From: Streptomyces piniterrae
GTDB lineage: Bacteria > Actinomycetota > Actinomycetes > Streptomycetales > Streptomycetaceae
DNA length: 64,000 bases
Reading direction: 5' to 3'
Assembly (NCBI RefSeq): GCF_005048155.1
Contig: NZ_SUMB01000018.1
Span: forward strand, 62,001-126,000
The notes beneath the pieces were generated by a model, which was not told where the DNA came from, searched no databases, and saw nothing but the letters and a program-made list of their open reading frames with translations. This document shows positions 42,182-51,088 of this stretch, one piece after another (position 1 is the first letter of the stretch; the number at the start of each line of letters is the position of its first letter). Made by a program: the position numbers and the translations under genes.

Positions 42182-42634
42182 TCAGATGTCGATGGGCCCC
42201 GGGTCGATCAGCCCCAAGGTCATCCACTGCTCCGGGGACACCAGACTCCGGAAGCCGATCTTCTCGTAGACGCCGTGGGCGTCCTGGGTGGCGAGCGTGA
42301 TGCGGCTCAGCCCGCAGGGCGTCATATGGTCCGCGACGGCTTCGACGAGGGCGGTGCCCAGGCCCTTGCCGCGGTCGTCGCGGGCGACATAGACATCGCA
42401 GAGCCAGGCGAAGGTGGCATGGTCGGTGACCACCCGGGCGTAGGCGGCCTGGCGTCCCGAACCGGTCGCGTACAGGCCGAAGTTGAGGGAGCCCGCGACG
42501 GCGCGGTCATGGAGTTCACGGGGGCGGCCGAGGGCCCAGTAGGCGTCGGTGGACAGCCAGTGGTGGACGAGGTCGGCGTCCAGGCGGGCCGGGTCGGTGG
42601 AGATCTCGTAGCCGTCGAGGGCGTGATCGTTCAT
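42182..42634 (-). CDS. GNAT family N-acetyltransferase
   Basis: The protein has 150 aa. The acetyl-CoA-binding segment CDVYVARDDRGKGLGTALVE and the later ITLATQDAHGVYEKIGF are diagnostic of GNATs. It is of the short single-domain class; the substrate is unknown. The 242 bp upstream (42635-42876) hold GC-rich hairpin-prone sequence and no gene. Confidence 0.9.
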   Translation of the reverse strand: MNDHALDGYEISTDPARLDADLVHHWLSTDAYWALGRPRELHDRAVAGSLNFGLYATGSGRQAAYARVVTDHATFAWLCDVYVARDDRGKGLGTALVEAVADHMTPCGLSRITLATQDAHGVYEKIGFRSLVSPEQWMTLGLIDPGPIDI

Positions 42635-42876
42635 GCCGGGAGGTTGGCAGAAGCGCGGCGGCGGCGTCGAACCGGTGGGCGGGTGAGGGGCGGCCGACGG
42701 GTGGCGCGCGCCGGGGCCGGGGCGGTCCTGGGAGGCCGGCCCGCCCCGTCGAAACGACCAGCGCGGTGGGCACCCAAGTCCGTAGGAAACGTCAGCCCCA
42801 GAGATCCACGGTGGACAGGGAAACCCCAGACAGAGAGGCCCCCGCGGTTGGGGGAACCCTCATCCCTCGAACCCCC

Positions 42877-44349
42877 TCACCCCGTCGGAACCCCCAACTC
42901 GTCGCACGCCGCCCGCAGCCTGCGCACGCCCTCCGTGACCTCACCGGTGCCGGCCGCGGCCGCGAAGCTCAGCCGCAGATGCGGGGCGGGCGGCTCGGCC
43001 GGGAAGTAGGGGCGGCCGGCCGCGACCACGACGCCCGCGCGCAGCGCGGCGCCGGTCAGCGCCTCCTCGTCGGTACCGTCGGGCAGCCGCAGCCAGAGGT
43101 GGTAGCCGCCCGGCGGGACGAAGAGCCCGCCGCCCCGGGCCGGCTCGACGAGTGCGGGCAGCTGCCGGTGCAGGGCGGCGACCAGGGCGTCTCTGCGTAC
43201 CGTCAACTCGGCGGAGATCGCCCGCAGATGGCGGGTCCAGGCGGGCGAGCCGACGAGTTCCAGCGCGGTTTCCTGGAGCGGTCCCGGCACGAAGAAGCTG
43301 TCGACGACCTGGATGGCGCGCAGCCGGTCGCGGACCGGGCCCCGGGCGGCCAGTGCGCCCACCCGCAGGCTGGGCGAGGTGGCCTTGGTCAGGGAGCAGA
43401 CGTGCACGACCGTGCCGTCCTGGTCGTCGGCCATCAGGGTCGGCGGGAGCGCGGGCGCGTCGTCGTGGACCAGCCGCCGGGCGAAGTCGTCCTCGACGAC
43501 GAACGCCCCGGCCGCGCGGGCCACCCGCAGCACCTCGCGCCGCCGCTCCACGGCGAGCACCGCGCCCGTCGGGTTCTGGAACAGGGGCTGACTCACGAAG
43601 ACCCGCGCGCCGCTGGCCCGGAAGGCGTCGGCGAGCAGATCGGTGCGGACGCCGTCCGCGTCGATCGGTACGGGTACCGGGCGCAGGCCGGAGGCGCGGG
43701 CGGCGGCCAGCATGCCCGGGTAGGTCGGGGACTCCACGAGGAGCGGCGCGCCGGGCGGGGCCAGCGCGCGCAGTGCGGCGGTGAGCGCGCTCTGGCCGCC
43801 GGCGGTGACGAGGACGTCGCTGGCGGCGAGCCCGCCCCCGGGGCCGCCGATCTCCCGCGCGAACCAGGCGCGCAGCTCCGGCACGCCTTCGACCGGGGGC
43901 CGGTTCCAGGCGCCCGGCCGTCGTCCGGCGCGGGCCAGCGCGGCGGCGAGGGCGCGTTCGGGCTGTAGATCGGGGTGCAGATAGCCGCCGCTGAGTTCGA
44001 TGACTCCGGGGGCGGGGACGGCGAGCGTGGCCAGTACGCCCGAGGCGTCGACGCTGCGCGGCACCTGGTCGGCGGCGGATTCGGCGCTGAGCGCGATCTC
44101 CTGCCAGGAGGTGTCGACCGGCCGGGGCGTCTCGCCGCGCGGCTCGGCCCGGAAGGCCCCGGCGCCCGGCCGGGTGACGACCAGGCCCTCGGCGGCCAGC
44201 GCGGCGAGCGCCCGGGAGACCGTCACCGGGCTGACCCGGTGGCGCTCCACGAGGGCACGACTCGACGGCAGCTTCTCTCCGGGTGAGTAGCGATTGAGCT
44301 CCGTACGGAGATTGGCGGCCAGTTCGGCGACACTGCTACGCTCATGCAT
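42877..44349 (-). CDS. MocR-type regulator (GntR winged helix fused to aminotransferase)
   Basis: The protein has 490 aa. Residues 1-75 form a GntR winged helix (SRALVERHRVSPVTVSRALA). After a linker, residues about 115-490 match a fold-type I aminotransferase, with FQNPTGAVL, VEDDFARRL and the PLP Lys region CSLTKATSPSLRVGAL. MocR proteins sense PLP or amino compounds and control a neighbouring gene, here probably the divergent DMT transporter. The ATG at 44349 sits in a palindrome shared with that gene's start. Confidence 0.92.
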   Translation of the reverse strand: MHERSSVAELAANLRTELNRYSPGEKLPSSRALVERHRVSPVTVSRALAALAAEGLVVTRPGAGAFRAEPRGETPRPVDTSWQEIALSAESAADQVPRSVDASGVLATLAVPAPGVIELSGGYLHPDLQPERALAAALARAGRRPGAWNRPPVEGVPELRAWFAREIGGPGGGLAASDVLVTAGGQSALTAALRALAPPGAPLLVESPTYPGMLAAARASGLRPVPVPIDADGVRTDLLADAFRASGARVFVSQPLFQNPTGAVLAVERRREVLRVARAAGAFVVEDDFARRLVHDDAPALPPTLMADDQDGTVVHVCSLTKATSPSLRVGALAARGPVRDRLRAIQVVDSFFVPGPLQETALELVGSPAWTRHLRAISAELTVRRDALVAALHRQLPALVEPARGGGLFVPPGGYHLWLRLPDGTDEEALTGAALRAGVVVAAGRPYFPAEPPAPHLRLSFAAAAGTGEVTEGVRRLRAACDELGVPTG

Positions 44350-44352
44350 GAG
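44341..44352. promoter_or_regulatory. Palindrome holding both divergent start codons
   Basis: CTCATGCATGAG is a perfect 12-bp palindrome containing the MocR ATG (minus strand) and the transporter ATG (plus strand). Both mRNAs may be leaderless or have promoters inside the opposite gene. TAGCGCTA follows at about 44362 and is another operator candidate. Confidence 0.55.
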
Positions 44353-45385
44353 AGACAACGATAGCGCTACCGACTCCGCCGCGATAGCGGTGATCACCCC
44401 GGAGAGGGGCAGCCCCCGGGACGCCGGCCCGGCGACCAGCACCGCTGCCACCGCTGCCACCGCTGCCACCGCTGCCGCCCACGGAACCACCACCGCCTCC
44501 CAGACCACCCCGGCCGCCCGCAGCGCGGGCTTCGGCCGTGGCGCACTCCTCGCCGCGCTCGCCGTCGCCACGTTCTCGCTGACCTTCCCCGGGACCGCTC
44601 TGGCCCTGGAGGGCATGGGCCCCTGGACGGTGGTGGCGCTCCGCGAACTGCTGGCCGCCGCGCTCGCCGGCGCCTGCCTGGCGGCGTTCCGGGTGCGGGT
44701 CCCCGAGCGGCGCCACTGGGCGGGGATCGCGGTGGTGACGGGCGGTGTCGTCCTCGGCTTCCCGCTGCTGACCACGTTCGCCCTGCAGACCTCCACCACC
44801 TCGCACGCGGCCGTCGTGATCGGCCTGCTGCCGCTGACGACCGCCGCCTTCTCGGCCCTGCGGACCGGCGCCCGCCCGTCCCGCACCTTCTGGATCGCCT
44901 CGCTGACCGGCGCCGTCGTCGTCATCGGCTTCGCCGTGCAGCAGAGCGGCGGGACGCCGAGCACCGGCGATCTGTTCCTGTTCGCCTCGCTGCTGGTGTG
45001 CGCGGCCGGCTACGCGGAGGGCGGCCGGCTGGCCCGCCATATGCCGGGCTGGCAGGTGATCGGCTGGGCGCTGGTGCTGGCCCTGCCGCTGGCGGTGGTG
45101 GGCACGGCCGTCGCGCTGTCCATTGAGCCGCTGCACCTCACGGGACGCTCGGTCGCCGGTCTGCTGTGGCTGGCGGTCGGCTCGACGTTCCTCGGCATGG
45201 TCGCCTGGTACCGGGGGATGGCCACGATCGGCGTCGCCAAGGCCAGCCAGCTGCAGCTCGCCCAGCCGCTGCTGACCTTGGTGTGGTCGGTGCTGCTGCT
45301 CGGCGAGCGGCTGCCGCCGGCGGCTCCCGTGGCGGCGCTGGCGGTGCTGGTGTGCATCGCGGTCACCCAGCGGACACGCGGCTGA
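44348..45385 (+). CDS. EamA/DMT superfamily transporter
   Basis: The protein has 345 aa. After a low-complexity Ala/Thr-rich N-terminus of about 60 residues come ten hydrophobic segments with two EamA repeats, for example FGRGALLAALAVATFSLTF and GLLWLAVGSTFLGMVAWYRG, then VAKASQLQLAQPLLTLVWSV near the end. It probably exports an amino acid or related metabolite. The N-terminus contains four perfect ACCGCTGCC repeats at 44441-44476 encoding a TAATAA tract. It is divergent from and presumably controlled by the MocR gene. Confidence 0.88.
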   Translation: MRDNDSATDSAAIAVITPERGSPRDAGPATSTAATAATAATAAAHGTTTASQTTPAARSAGFGRGALLAALAVATFSLTFPGTALALEGMGPWTVVALRELLAAALAGACLAAFRVRVPERRHWAGIAVVTGGVVLGFPLLTTFALQTSTTSHAAVVIGLLPLTTAAFSALRTGARPSRTFWIASLTGAVVVIGFAVQQSGGTPSTGDLFLFASLLVCAAGYAEGGRLARHMPGWQVIGWALVLALPLAVVGTAVALSIEPLHLTGRSVAGLLWLAVGSTFLGMVAWYRGMATIGVAKASQLQLAQPLLTLVWSVLLLGERLPPAAPVAALAVLVCIAVTQRTRG

Positions 45386-45600
45386 CCGGCGGCTGACGGG
45401 CGGCTGACGGGCGGGGGCCCCGGCCGGTCCGCTCCGCACCGGATGCGACACCGGCCCCCGGACGTAAACTTGCCGCGATGGCATGTATGGCCGTCCGGGC
45501 CGTCCCACTGGTCCGCAATCCGTTGGCCGTTCAACCGCTCGGCCGCCGCGCTGTCGGCCGTCCCGGTGCCACGGCCGCCCGAAGCGGGAGGACACCCCTG

Positions 45601-45807
45601 ATGCACGCAAGCAAGGGCGACCGGCTCGTGGTGCACGGCAGGACCGTCGGGCACAAGGACCACTCCGTCGAGATCGTCGAGGTCCTGGGAGAGCACGGCG
45701 ACCCGCCGTACCGCGTCCGCTCAGAGGACGGGCACGAGACGATCATGTCTCCCGGCCCCGACTCGGTCGTTCAGCACATCAAGTCCGGTAAGCGCTCGCC
45801 CCAGTAG
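45601..45807 (+). CDS. DUF1918 family small protein
   Basis: The protein has 68 aa (MHASKGDRLVVHGRTVGHKD), with the family-typical body GEHGDPPYRVRSEDGHETIM and a final SVVQH strand. It is an SH3-like small beta barrel of unknown role. GGGAGG lies upstream at suitable distance. The 215 bp before it hold no convincing gene; in-frame upstream codons from 45478 are low-complexity and rejected. Confidence 0.85.
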   Translation: MHASKGDRLVVHGRTVGHKDHSVEIVEVLGEHGDPPYRVRSEDGHETIMSPGPDSVVQHIKSGKRSPQ

Positions 45808-45836
45808 CGGAACCCTCCGTCGCAGCGGGACCCGCG

Positions 45837-45862
45837 GTCATGGCGGGACCCGCCGCCATGAC
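45837..45862. terminator. Bidirectional hairpin between the DUF1918 and glycosidase genes
   Basis: GTCATGGCGG and CCGCCATGAC are perfect 10-base arms with a 6-nt loop between convergent stops. Confidence 0.75.
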
Positions 45863-45926
45863 GGACCCGCCACACCTCACAGCGGGTTCCCCGGCACCGA
45901 TACGGGCCCGCCGGCCCTCCGCGCCA

Positions 45927-47213
45927 CTACGGCCGCGCCCCGCCGCCGTAGTGGTCGCGCACGACTCGGGCCATCGCACCCGACCGGTCCTCGGCGACCT
46001 CCTTCGCCGAGAAGAAGACATGCCCGCCGACCTGCGGGAAGTCGCGGGCGAAGGTCAGATGGCGGGAGAGTTCGGCCGGGTCCTGCCAGGCAGGCGGCTG
46101 CGCCGGGTCGCCCGCCTTGTAGAGCGCCTCTCCGATGTGGAGATCCACGCCGGTGCCCGACACGGTCCGCGACCACCAGGGAACCAGCTCGGCGTAGTCG
46201 GCGGCCGCGAAGCCGAGGTGCCAGTAGACCTGCGGCACGATGTAGTCGAGCCAGCCCTCGCGCACCCAGCGCCGGGTGTCGGCGTACAGATCGTCGTAGG
46301 TCTGCACCCCGGCCCGGGTGTCGGAGCCCCGCGGGTCGGTGGCGCGGTTGCGCCAGACGGCGAACGGGCTGACGCCGAACCGCACCCGGCGCCCGAGGGC
46401 GGCAACCCGCCGCCGCGTCTCCCGGATCAGCAGGTTGACGTTGTGCCGCCGCCAGTCGCCGCGGTCGGGGAAGTCCGCACCGTACGCCGCATAGGCCGCA
46501 TCGTCGTCGAAGGTCCGGCCCGCGACGGGATACGGATAGAAGTAGTCGTCGAAGTGCAGCCCGTCGACGGGATAGCGCCGCACCGCGTCCAGCATCGCGT
46601 CCTGGACGAAGCGACGGACCTCCGGCAGCCCGGGGTTGTAGTAGAGCTTGCCGCCGTACGGGAGAACCCACTCGGGGTGCCGGCGTGCCGGGTGGTACGG
46701 CACGAGTCGGGTGGGGTCGGTGTGGTTGGCCACCCGGTAGGGGTTGCACCAGGCGTGCAGTGCGAGACCGCGCCGGTGCGCCTCACGGACCGCGAAGCCG
46801 AGCGGGTCCCAGCCGGGGTGCTTGCCCTGCTCACCGGTGAGGTACTGCGCCCAGGGCTCGTACGGGGAGGGCCACAGGGCGTCGGCGGTGGGCCGTACCT
46901 GGAAGAACACCGTGTTCAGCCGGCGCTCGGCGGCGGTGTCGAGGTGGGCCAGCAGTTCGTCCTGCTGCCGGGCGGGGTCCAGGCCCGGGGCGGAGGGCCA
47001 GTCGCGGTTGGCGACCGTCGCCAGCCACATGCCCCGCAGCCCGCACCCCCTCCGGTGCCGCTCACCCACCCGGCCCCCGTCCCCTTCCGCCTCCCCTTCC
47101 CCTTGCCCGGCGCCCGCCGGGCCGCCTTCGCCCGCCGCCGCGCCCGTTCCGAGCAGCGACGAGGCCGCGCCGAGCGCGACCACCGAGAACCCACGTCGTG
47201 TGATCCGGCTCAT
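45927..47213 (-). CDS. Secreted GHL10 (DUF187-type) glycoside hydrolase-like protein
   Basis: The protein has 428 aa. The N-terminus MSRITRRGFSVVALGAASS is a Tat-type signal. A TIM-barrel follows: GLRGMWLATVANRDWPS, NTVFFQVRPTADALWPSPYE, HAWCNPYRVAN, VDGLHFDDYFYPYPV with acidic residues at the expected catalytic position, and VPQVYWHLGFAAADY. The GHL10 family is thought to cleave cell-wall-like glycans (poly-glucosamine or peptidoglycan related); exact specificity is unknown. It diverges from the 3-hydroxybutyryl-CoA dehydrogenase gene. Confidence 0.88.
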   Translation of the reverse strand: MSRITRRGFSVVALGAASSLLGTGAAAGEGGPAGAGQGEGEAEGDGGRVGERHRRGCGLRGMWLATVANRDWPSAPGLDPARQQDELLAHLDTAAERRLNTVFFQVRPTADALWPSPYEPWAQYLTGEQGKHPGWDPLGFAVREAHRRGLALHAWCNPYRVANHTDPTRLVPYHPARRHPEWVLPYGGKLYYNPGLPEVRRFVQDAMLDAVRRYPVDGLHFDDYFYPYPVAGRTFDDDAAYAAYGADFPDRGDWRRHNVNLLIRETRRRVAALGRRVRFGVSPFAVWRNRATDPRGSDTRAGVQTYDDLYADTRRWVREGWLDYIVPQVYWHLGFAAADYAELVPWWSRTVSGTGVDLHIGEALYKAGDPAQPPAWQDPAELSRHLTFARDFPQVGGHVFFSAKEVAEDRSGAMARVVRDHYGGGARP

Positions 47214-47374
47214 CAAAGCCCCCAACTTGTCCGCTTCATCCCGTCCTGAGGGCTCAGGATGCCCGCCCCGGCGCCCGGAGCACAGCACCGTGCGGAGTAA
47301 CGTCGGGGCCGAGGCGGGCGCCGGACCCTTACGGCGTCACCCGCCGAGTCCCGAAGATCAGCGAAAGGCACGAG

Positions 47375-48244
47375 GTGACGGACACAATCACCGACATCGC
47401 ACGCGTCGGCGTGGTGGGCTGCGGCCAGATGGGCGCGGGCATCGCCGAGGTGTGCGCGCGCGCCGGACTGGACGTCATGGTCGCCGAGACCACCGGCGAA
47501 GCCCTGGAGCTGGGCCGTACCCGCTTGACGAACTCTCTCGGCAAGGCCGCCGAACGCGGCAAGATCACTGCTGCGGAACGGGACACGACGCTCGGCCGGC
47601 TCAGCTTCACCACCGACCTCGGGGAGTTCGCCGACCGCGATCTCGTCATAGAGGCCGTCGTGGAGAACGAGCAGGTCAAGACCGAGATCTTCCAGGTCCT
47701 CGACCAGGTGATCACCCGCCCGGACGCGATCCTGGCGTCCAACACCTCCTCCATCCCCCTGGTGAAGCTGGCGGTCGCCACCTCCCGCCCCGACCAGGTC
47801 ATCGGCATCCACTTCTTCAACCCGGCCCCGGTGCAGAAGCTGGTCGAGCTGATCCCCGCGCTGACCACCGGCGAGGAGACCGTCAAGCGCTCCGAGGCGC
47901 TGGTGCAGGATGTGCTGGGCAAGCACGCGATCCGCGCCCAGGACCGCTCGGGATTCGTGGTCAACGCGCTGCTCATCCCGTACCTGCTCTCCGCGATCCG
48001 GATGTTCGAGTCGGGCATGGCCAGCCGCGAGGACATCGACAACGGCATGGAGCTGGGCTGCGCCCACCCGATGGGCCCGCTCAAGCTGTCCGACCTGATC
48101 GGCCTGGACACCGTCGCCTCGGTCGCCGCCTCGATGTACGAGGAGTACAAGGAGCCGCTGTACGCCGCTCCCCCGCTGCTCCAGCGGATGGTGGATGCGG
48201 GGCGGCTGGGCCGGAAGTCGGGGTCGGGTTTCTACTCGTACTGA
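47375..48244 (+). CDS. 3-hydroxybutyryl-CoA dehydrogenase
   Basis: The protein has 289 aa from a GTG behind GAAAGG. The NAD Rossmann motif is VGVVGCGQMGAGIAEVCARA. ASNTSSIPLV, GIHFFNPAPVQKLVE with the catalytic His, and a C-terminal domain with LGCAHPMGPLKLSDLIGLD are all present. It oxidises (S)-3-hydroxyacyl-CoA in beta-oxidation or butyryl-CoA metabolism. Its last 37 codons (48134-48244) recur 14.4 kb downstream. The present 3' end may therefore have been supplied by an inserted element. Confidence 0.94.
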   Translation: MTDTITDIARVGVVGCGQMGAGIAEVCARAGLDVMVAETTGEALELGRTRLTNSLGKAAERGKITAAERDTTLGRLSFTTDLGEFADRDLVIEAVVENEQVKTEIFQVLDQVITRPDAILASNTSSIPLVKLAVATSRPDQVIGIHFFNPAPVQKLVELIPALTTGEETVKRSEALVQDVLGKHAIRAQDRSGFVVNALLIPYLLSAIRMFESGMASREDIDNGMELGCAHPMGPLKLSDLIGLDTVASVAASMYEEYKEPLYAAPPLLQRMVDAGRLGRKSGSGFYSY

Positions 48245-48267
48245 CGCGTGCGGCGACGCCGCCAACT

Positions 48268-48293
48268 GGCGCTGTTCAAGGGGGAACAGCGCC
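48268..48293 (+). terminator. Hairpin after the dehydrogenase gene
   Basis: GGCGCTGTTC and GAACAGCGCC are perfect 10-base arms with a 6-nt loop, flanked by a further imperfect pairing (48251-48263 with about 48297-48309). It lies 24 bp past the stop codon. The remainder of 48294-48753 contains the AGTCCCTGA repeats and no gene I can support. Confidence 0.7.
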
Positions 48294-48480
48294 TACGGCG
48301 GCGCCGTCGTCGAGTGGTTCGCGCGGCGCCTACAAGGCACCTCGCCCGCGCATCCTCGCCCGGCCACCACGGTCCGCCCGAGACACAACTCGGCGAGCTC
48401 ATCAGTTGGTAAGGAAACAGCCCTGACCTGGCACTTTGCGCCTTTCGGAGCTGCCTGGGCCTTCCCTCCCACTCAGCGAA

Positions 48481-48535
48481 AAGTCCCTGAAATCCCTGGG
48501 ACAGAGCTGAAAGTCCCTCAACAATCCCTGGGAAG
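48481..48535. repeat. Repeated AGTCCCTGA / TCCCTGGG motifs near the left island end
   Basis: AAGTCCCTGAAATCCCTGGG at 48481-48500 is followed by a second copy AAGTCCCTCAACAATCCCTGGG starting at 48511. A third copy, AGTCCCTGAGAGGTCCCTGG, occurs at 62492-62511 near the right end. Such motifs resemble integrase arm-type sites. Confidence 0.6.
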
Positions 48536-48753
48536 TAGCTGGTCGGAGCGGCCCGACCAGGGCGGTCGAGCCTGCATCGGAAGATGCATTGCTGCGTAGG
48601 TCTGCTTGAGCCATCTGCCGCGACGAGTGGCACCGGCCCTGGCCGTGGTGTCCGAGCCCGCGCAGGCCAACCGTCGTGGCCATGGAGCGTGCCCTCCCCG
48701 GACCGCCGCGTCGGCGAGGCGTTTGACACGATCTCCTCCGGCCTCACCGGAGG

Positions 48754-49194
48754 TCAGCCGGCCTCACTCGCCTTTGGAGGTGGCGGGGCGAGCTTGTCGT
48801 TCGGGTTGACGATGGAGCACCGGCTCATCGACAGGCAGCCGCAGCCGATGCACTCGATGAACTGACTGCGCATCTGCTGCAGGGTGTCGATGCGTTCTTC
48901 GATGGCATCGCGCCACAGGCCCGTGAGGTGTTCCCACTCAGCCCGGTTGGGTGCCCGGTCCTCGGGGAGTTCGCGCATGGCCTCGCGGATGTCGGACAGG
49001 GGAATGCCGACGCTGGAGGCCATGCGGATCAGGGCGATGCGGCGCAGCATGTGGCGCGGGTAGCGGCGCTGGTTTCCCGAAGTGCGCTGCGGGGACAGCA
49101 GGCCAAGCTCCTCGTAGTGATGCAGTGCAGCGACGGTTGCTCCGCTGCGGTAAGCAGCCTCCCCGACGGTGAGCAACGTGTTCGCATTCGACAT
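48754..49194 (-). CDS. soxR: SoxR-type redox-sensing MerR regulator
   Basis: The protein has 146 aa. The MerR winged helix (LTVGEAAYRSGATVAALHHY, RTSGNQRRYPRHMLRRIAL) is followed by a dimerisation helix and the cluster CIGCGCLSMSRC. Its C-x2-C-x-C-x5-C spacing binds [2Fe-2S] in SoxR. In Streptomyces, SoxR responds to redox-active metabolites and activates export and oxidation genes. It diverges from an MFS gene across a perfect SoxR box. Confidence 0.93.
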   Translation of the reverse strand: MSNANTLLTVGEAAYRSGATVAALHHYEELGLLSPQRTSGNQRRYPRHMLRRIALIRMASSVGIPLSDIREAMRELPEDRAPNRAEWEHLTGLWRDAIEERIDTLQQMRSQFIECIGCGCLSMSRCSIVNPNDKLAPPPPKASEAG

Positions 49195-49212
49195 GACCCA
49201 AACGATACGGCA

Positions 49213-49243
49213 TTGACCTCAGGCGCACCTGAGGTTCTATGTT
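49213..49243 (+). promoter_or_regulatory. SoxR-controlled promoter of the MFS gene
   Basis: The palindrome ACCTCAGGCGCACCTGAGGT (49216-49235) lies between a -35 TTGACC (49213-49218) and a -10 TATGTT (49238-49243). The spacer is 19 bp, the elongated spacing characteristic of MerR-family activated promoters. Confidence 0.9.
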
Positions 49244-49249
49244 CGACGC

Positions 49250-50731
49250 ATGTCCAGTGACTCTGATCTCCACGGGAAAGAACCCGCTGCCCAAGGAAGT
49301 TGGCGCGACTTACTCGGGGGCAGGCACCGCCGTGTGGCCGTCGTGCTCGCCGGCGGCGTCGGCCTGTACGCGACGAACGTGTTCCTTACGACGAGTCTGC
49401 TGCCGGCCGCCGTGGATGACATCGGCGGCGACAGGTTCTACGCCTGGGTGACCACCGTCTTCCTGCTCGCCTCGGTGATCTCCTCGACGTTGGTGAGCTG
49501 GGTGCTGCCGCGGCTCGGTGCCCGCAACACCTACTTCGTGGCCCTCGGCTCCTTCGCCCTCGGCACCGTGGTCTGCGCGGCCGCCCCGGCCATGGAAGTC
49601 CTGCTGACCGGACGTTTCGTCCAGGGCTTGGGAGGCGGCCTGCTGTGCGGGCTGGGGTACGCGCTGATCCGCTCGCTGCTGCCGGAGGGCCTGTGGTCCC
49701 TCGGCACCGCGCTCGTGTCCGGCATGTGGGGAGTGGGCACCTTCCTGGGCCCGGCGGTCGGCGGCGCCTTCGCGCAGTACGGCATGTGGCGCGGGGCGAT
49801 GGTGGCGCTGCTGGTCGCGGCGGCGGTGGTGACGATGCTCGTGCCGCTCGCCGTACCCGCGACGCGAGGCGGTGACGTACCTCCCGTCGCCTCCCCGCTC
49901 ACCGTTGGCCTACTGCTGAGCGCTGTGCTGCTGGTCAGCATCGGCAACATCGTGGGTTCCGCCGGCGTGCTCGCTGCGCTACTGCTGGCGGCCCTGCTCG
50001 GGCTGGGCCTGGCGTTCGCCCACGACAAACGGCGTGGCGGGCGGATCCTGCCCCGGTCGACCTTTTCCCTCTCCTCACCGCTTCCCTGGTGCTACGGCGC
50101 TATCGCGCTGCTGTCCATCGCCTCACAGATCGAGGCGTTCATCCCGCTGTTTGGGCAGCGTCTGGCCGGACTGGCCCCGCTGGTGGCAGGTTTCGCCGGT
50201 GCCGCGATCGCGCTGGGCTGGACCCTGGGAGAGATGCCCAGCGCGGGCGTCTCCGGGCTGCGCGCCAAGAGCCGGGTGGCGTCGGCGGGACCGCTGCTGG
50301 TCACGATCGGGTTCGTGACCGCGGGACTGCTGGTGACAGAGGCGATGGGCAGCGGGGTGACGGTGGCCTGGGTCGCGGCGCTCCTGGTGGGCGGCGCCGG
50401 TGTGGGCATCGCCTGGCCTCACGTGGCCACCCGCGTCATGGGCGGCGTCCGGTTCGACGACGAGGGCGACACCGCTGCCGCCGCGATCAACACCGTGCAG
50501 CTGATCTCCAACGCCATCGGGTCCGCTGTCGCCGGTGTGCTGGTCCACCTCGGCGGTCCCGCCCCCGTGGACCAGGCGCGGCTGGCACTCTGCGGCATCG
50601 GCCTGACGGGTCTCCTGGGCGCGTGGTGCGTGTGGCTGGGCACATCGGCCTGGCGTCGGAAGGGCACCTTCGACAGCGCTGCCGAGGCCACCGGGAGTCG
50701 GCCGAAGCAGGCTTCACCGGCCGAGCGCTAG
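49250..50731 (+). CDS. MFS transporter under SoxR control
   Basis: The protein has 493 aa with about 14 hydrophobic segments: VAVVLAGGVGLYATNVFLTT at the start, then AWVTTVFLLASVISSTLVSW, GRFVQGLGGGLLCGLGYALI and WRGAMVALLVAAAVVTMLVP. It is a drug:proton antiporter-like exporter. The ATG lies only 6 bp past the -10, so the message is nearly leaderless. With SoxR divergent, it probably exports a redox-active molecule, possibly one made by the island's operon. Confidence 0.88.
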   Translation: MSSDSDLHGKEPAAQGSWRDLLGGRHRRVAVVLAGGVGLYATNVFLTTSLLPAAVDDIGGDRFYAWVTTVFLLASVISSTLVSWVLPRLGARNTYFVALGSFALGTVVCAAAPAMEVLLTGRFVQGLGGGLLCGLGYALIRSLLPEGLWSLGTALVSGMWGVGTFLGPAVGGAFAQYGMWRGAMVALLVAAAVVTMLVPLAVPATRGGDVPPVASPLTVGLLLSAVLLVSIGNIVGSAGVLAALLLAALLGLGLAFAHDKRRGGRILPRSTFSLSSPLPWCYGAIALLSIASQIEAFIPLFGQRLAGLAPLVAGFAGAAIALGWTLGEMPSAGVSGLRAKSRVASAGPLLVTIGFVTAGLLVTEAMGSGVTVAWVAALLVGGAGVGIAWPHVATRVMGGVRFDDEGDTAAAAINTVQLISNAIGSAVAGVLVHLGGPAPVDQARLALCGIGLTGLLGAWCVWLGTSAWRRKGTFDSAAEATGSRPKQASPAER

Positions 50732-50841
50732 GAACGCCCGCGGCAACGGGGACCGCACGAAGCGCCAAAAGAACGGCAGAAACGCGGCGGTGGCCGGAAG
50801 CGGCAAGGAGTTCGCCCAGTGCGATGCCTGGCTGCATCCCG

Positions 50842-51088
50842 CCGTCGTCGAGTCGGCGCACATCCCGACGCTGACGCGTGCCACCACTTTCCGTCGGCCG
50901 CCTCCAACAGGGCCTGGACCCAGCGGCCAGGACACGCAGACCGGGGCGCTCTTGCGGTTCCGCTCTCCCCTCGTACGGCACGCCGTTTACGACACACTCC
51001 TCGGCCCCGTGCACCAGGCCCTGCATGTCGAGACGCGGCTGGTCCCGGACCGGGCCGGCCAAGTGACAGCAAAGGAAGACCCACCATC
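50842..51088 (+). pseudogene. Decayed LuxR/AAA-type regulator fragment
   Basis: A short frame contains LLRFRSPLVRHAVYDTLLGP followed by VHQALH. This resembles the segment preceding the TPR region in large LuxR-family ATP-binding regulators (typically FRHPLVRxAVYxxL...ALH). Neither the upstream ATPase nor the downstream HTH is present. The rest of the gap 50732-51088 shows nothing else recognisable except the ribosome-binding site of the esterase gene. Confidence 0.45.

Noticed and set aside
44441..44476. Four perfect ACCGCTGCC tandem repeats as a CRISPR-like or regulatory array
   Set aside because: They are in-frame coding repeats in the low-complexity N-terminus of the transporter and have no spacers. 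No CRISPR array was seen anywhere in the window.
48232..48747. A minus-strand frame across the left island junction
   Set aside because: It overlaps the end of the dehydrogenase gene, has irregular composition and no domain; the interval is better read as attachment-site and repeat sequence.
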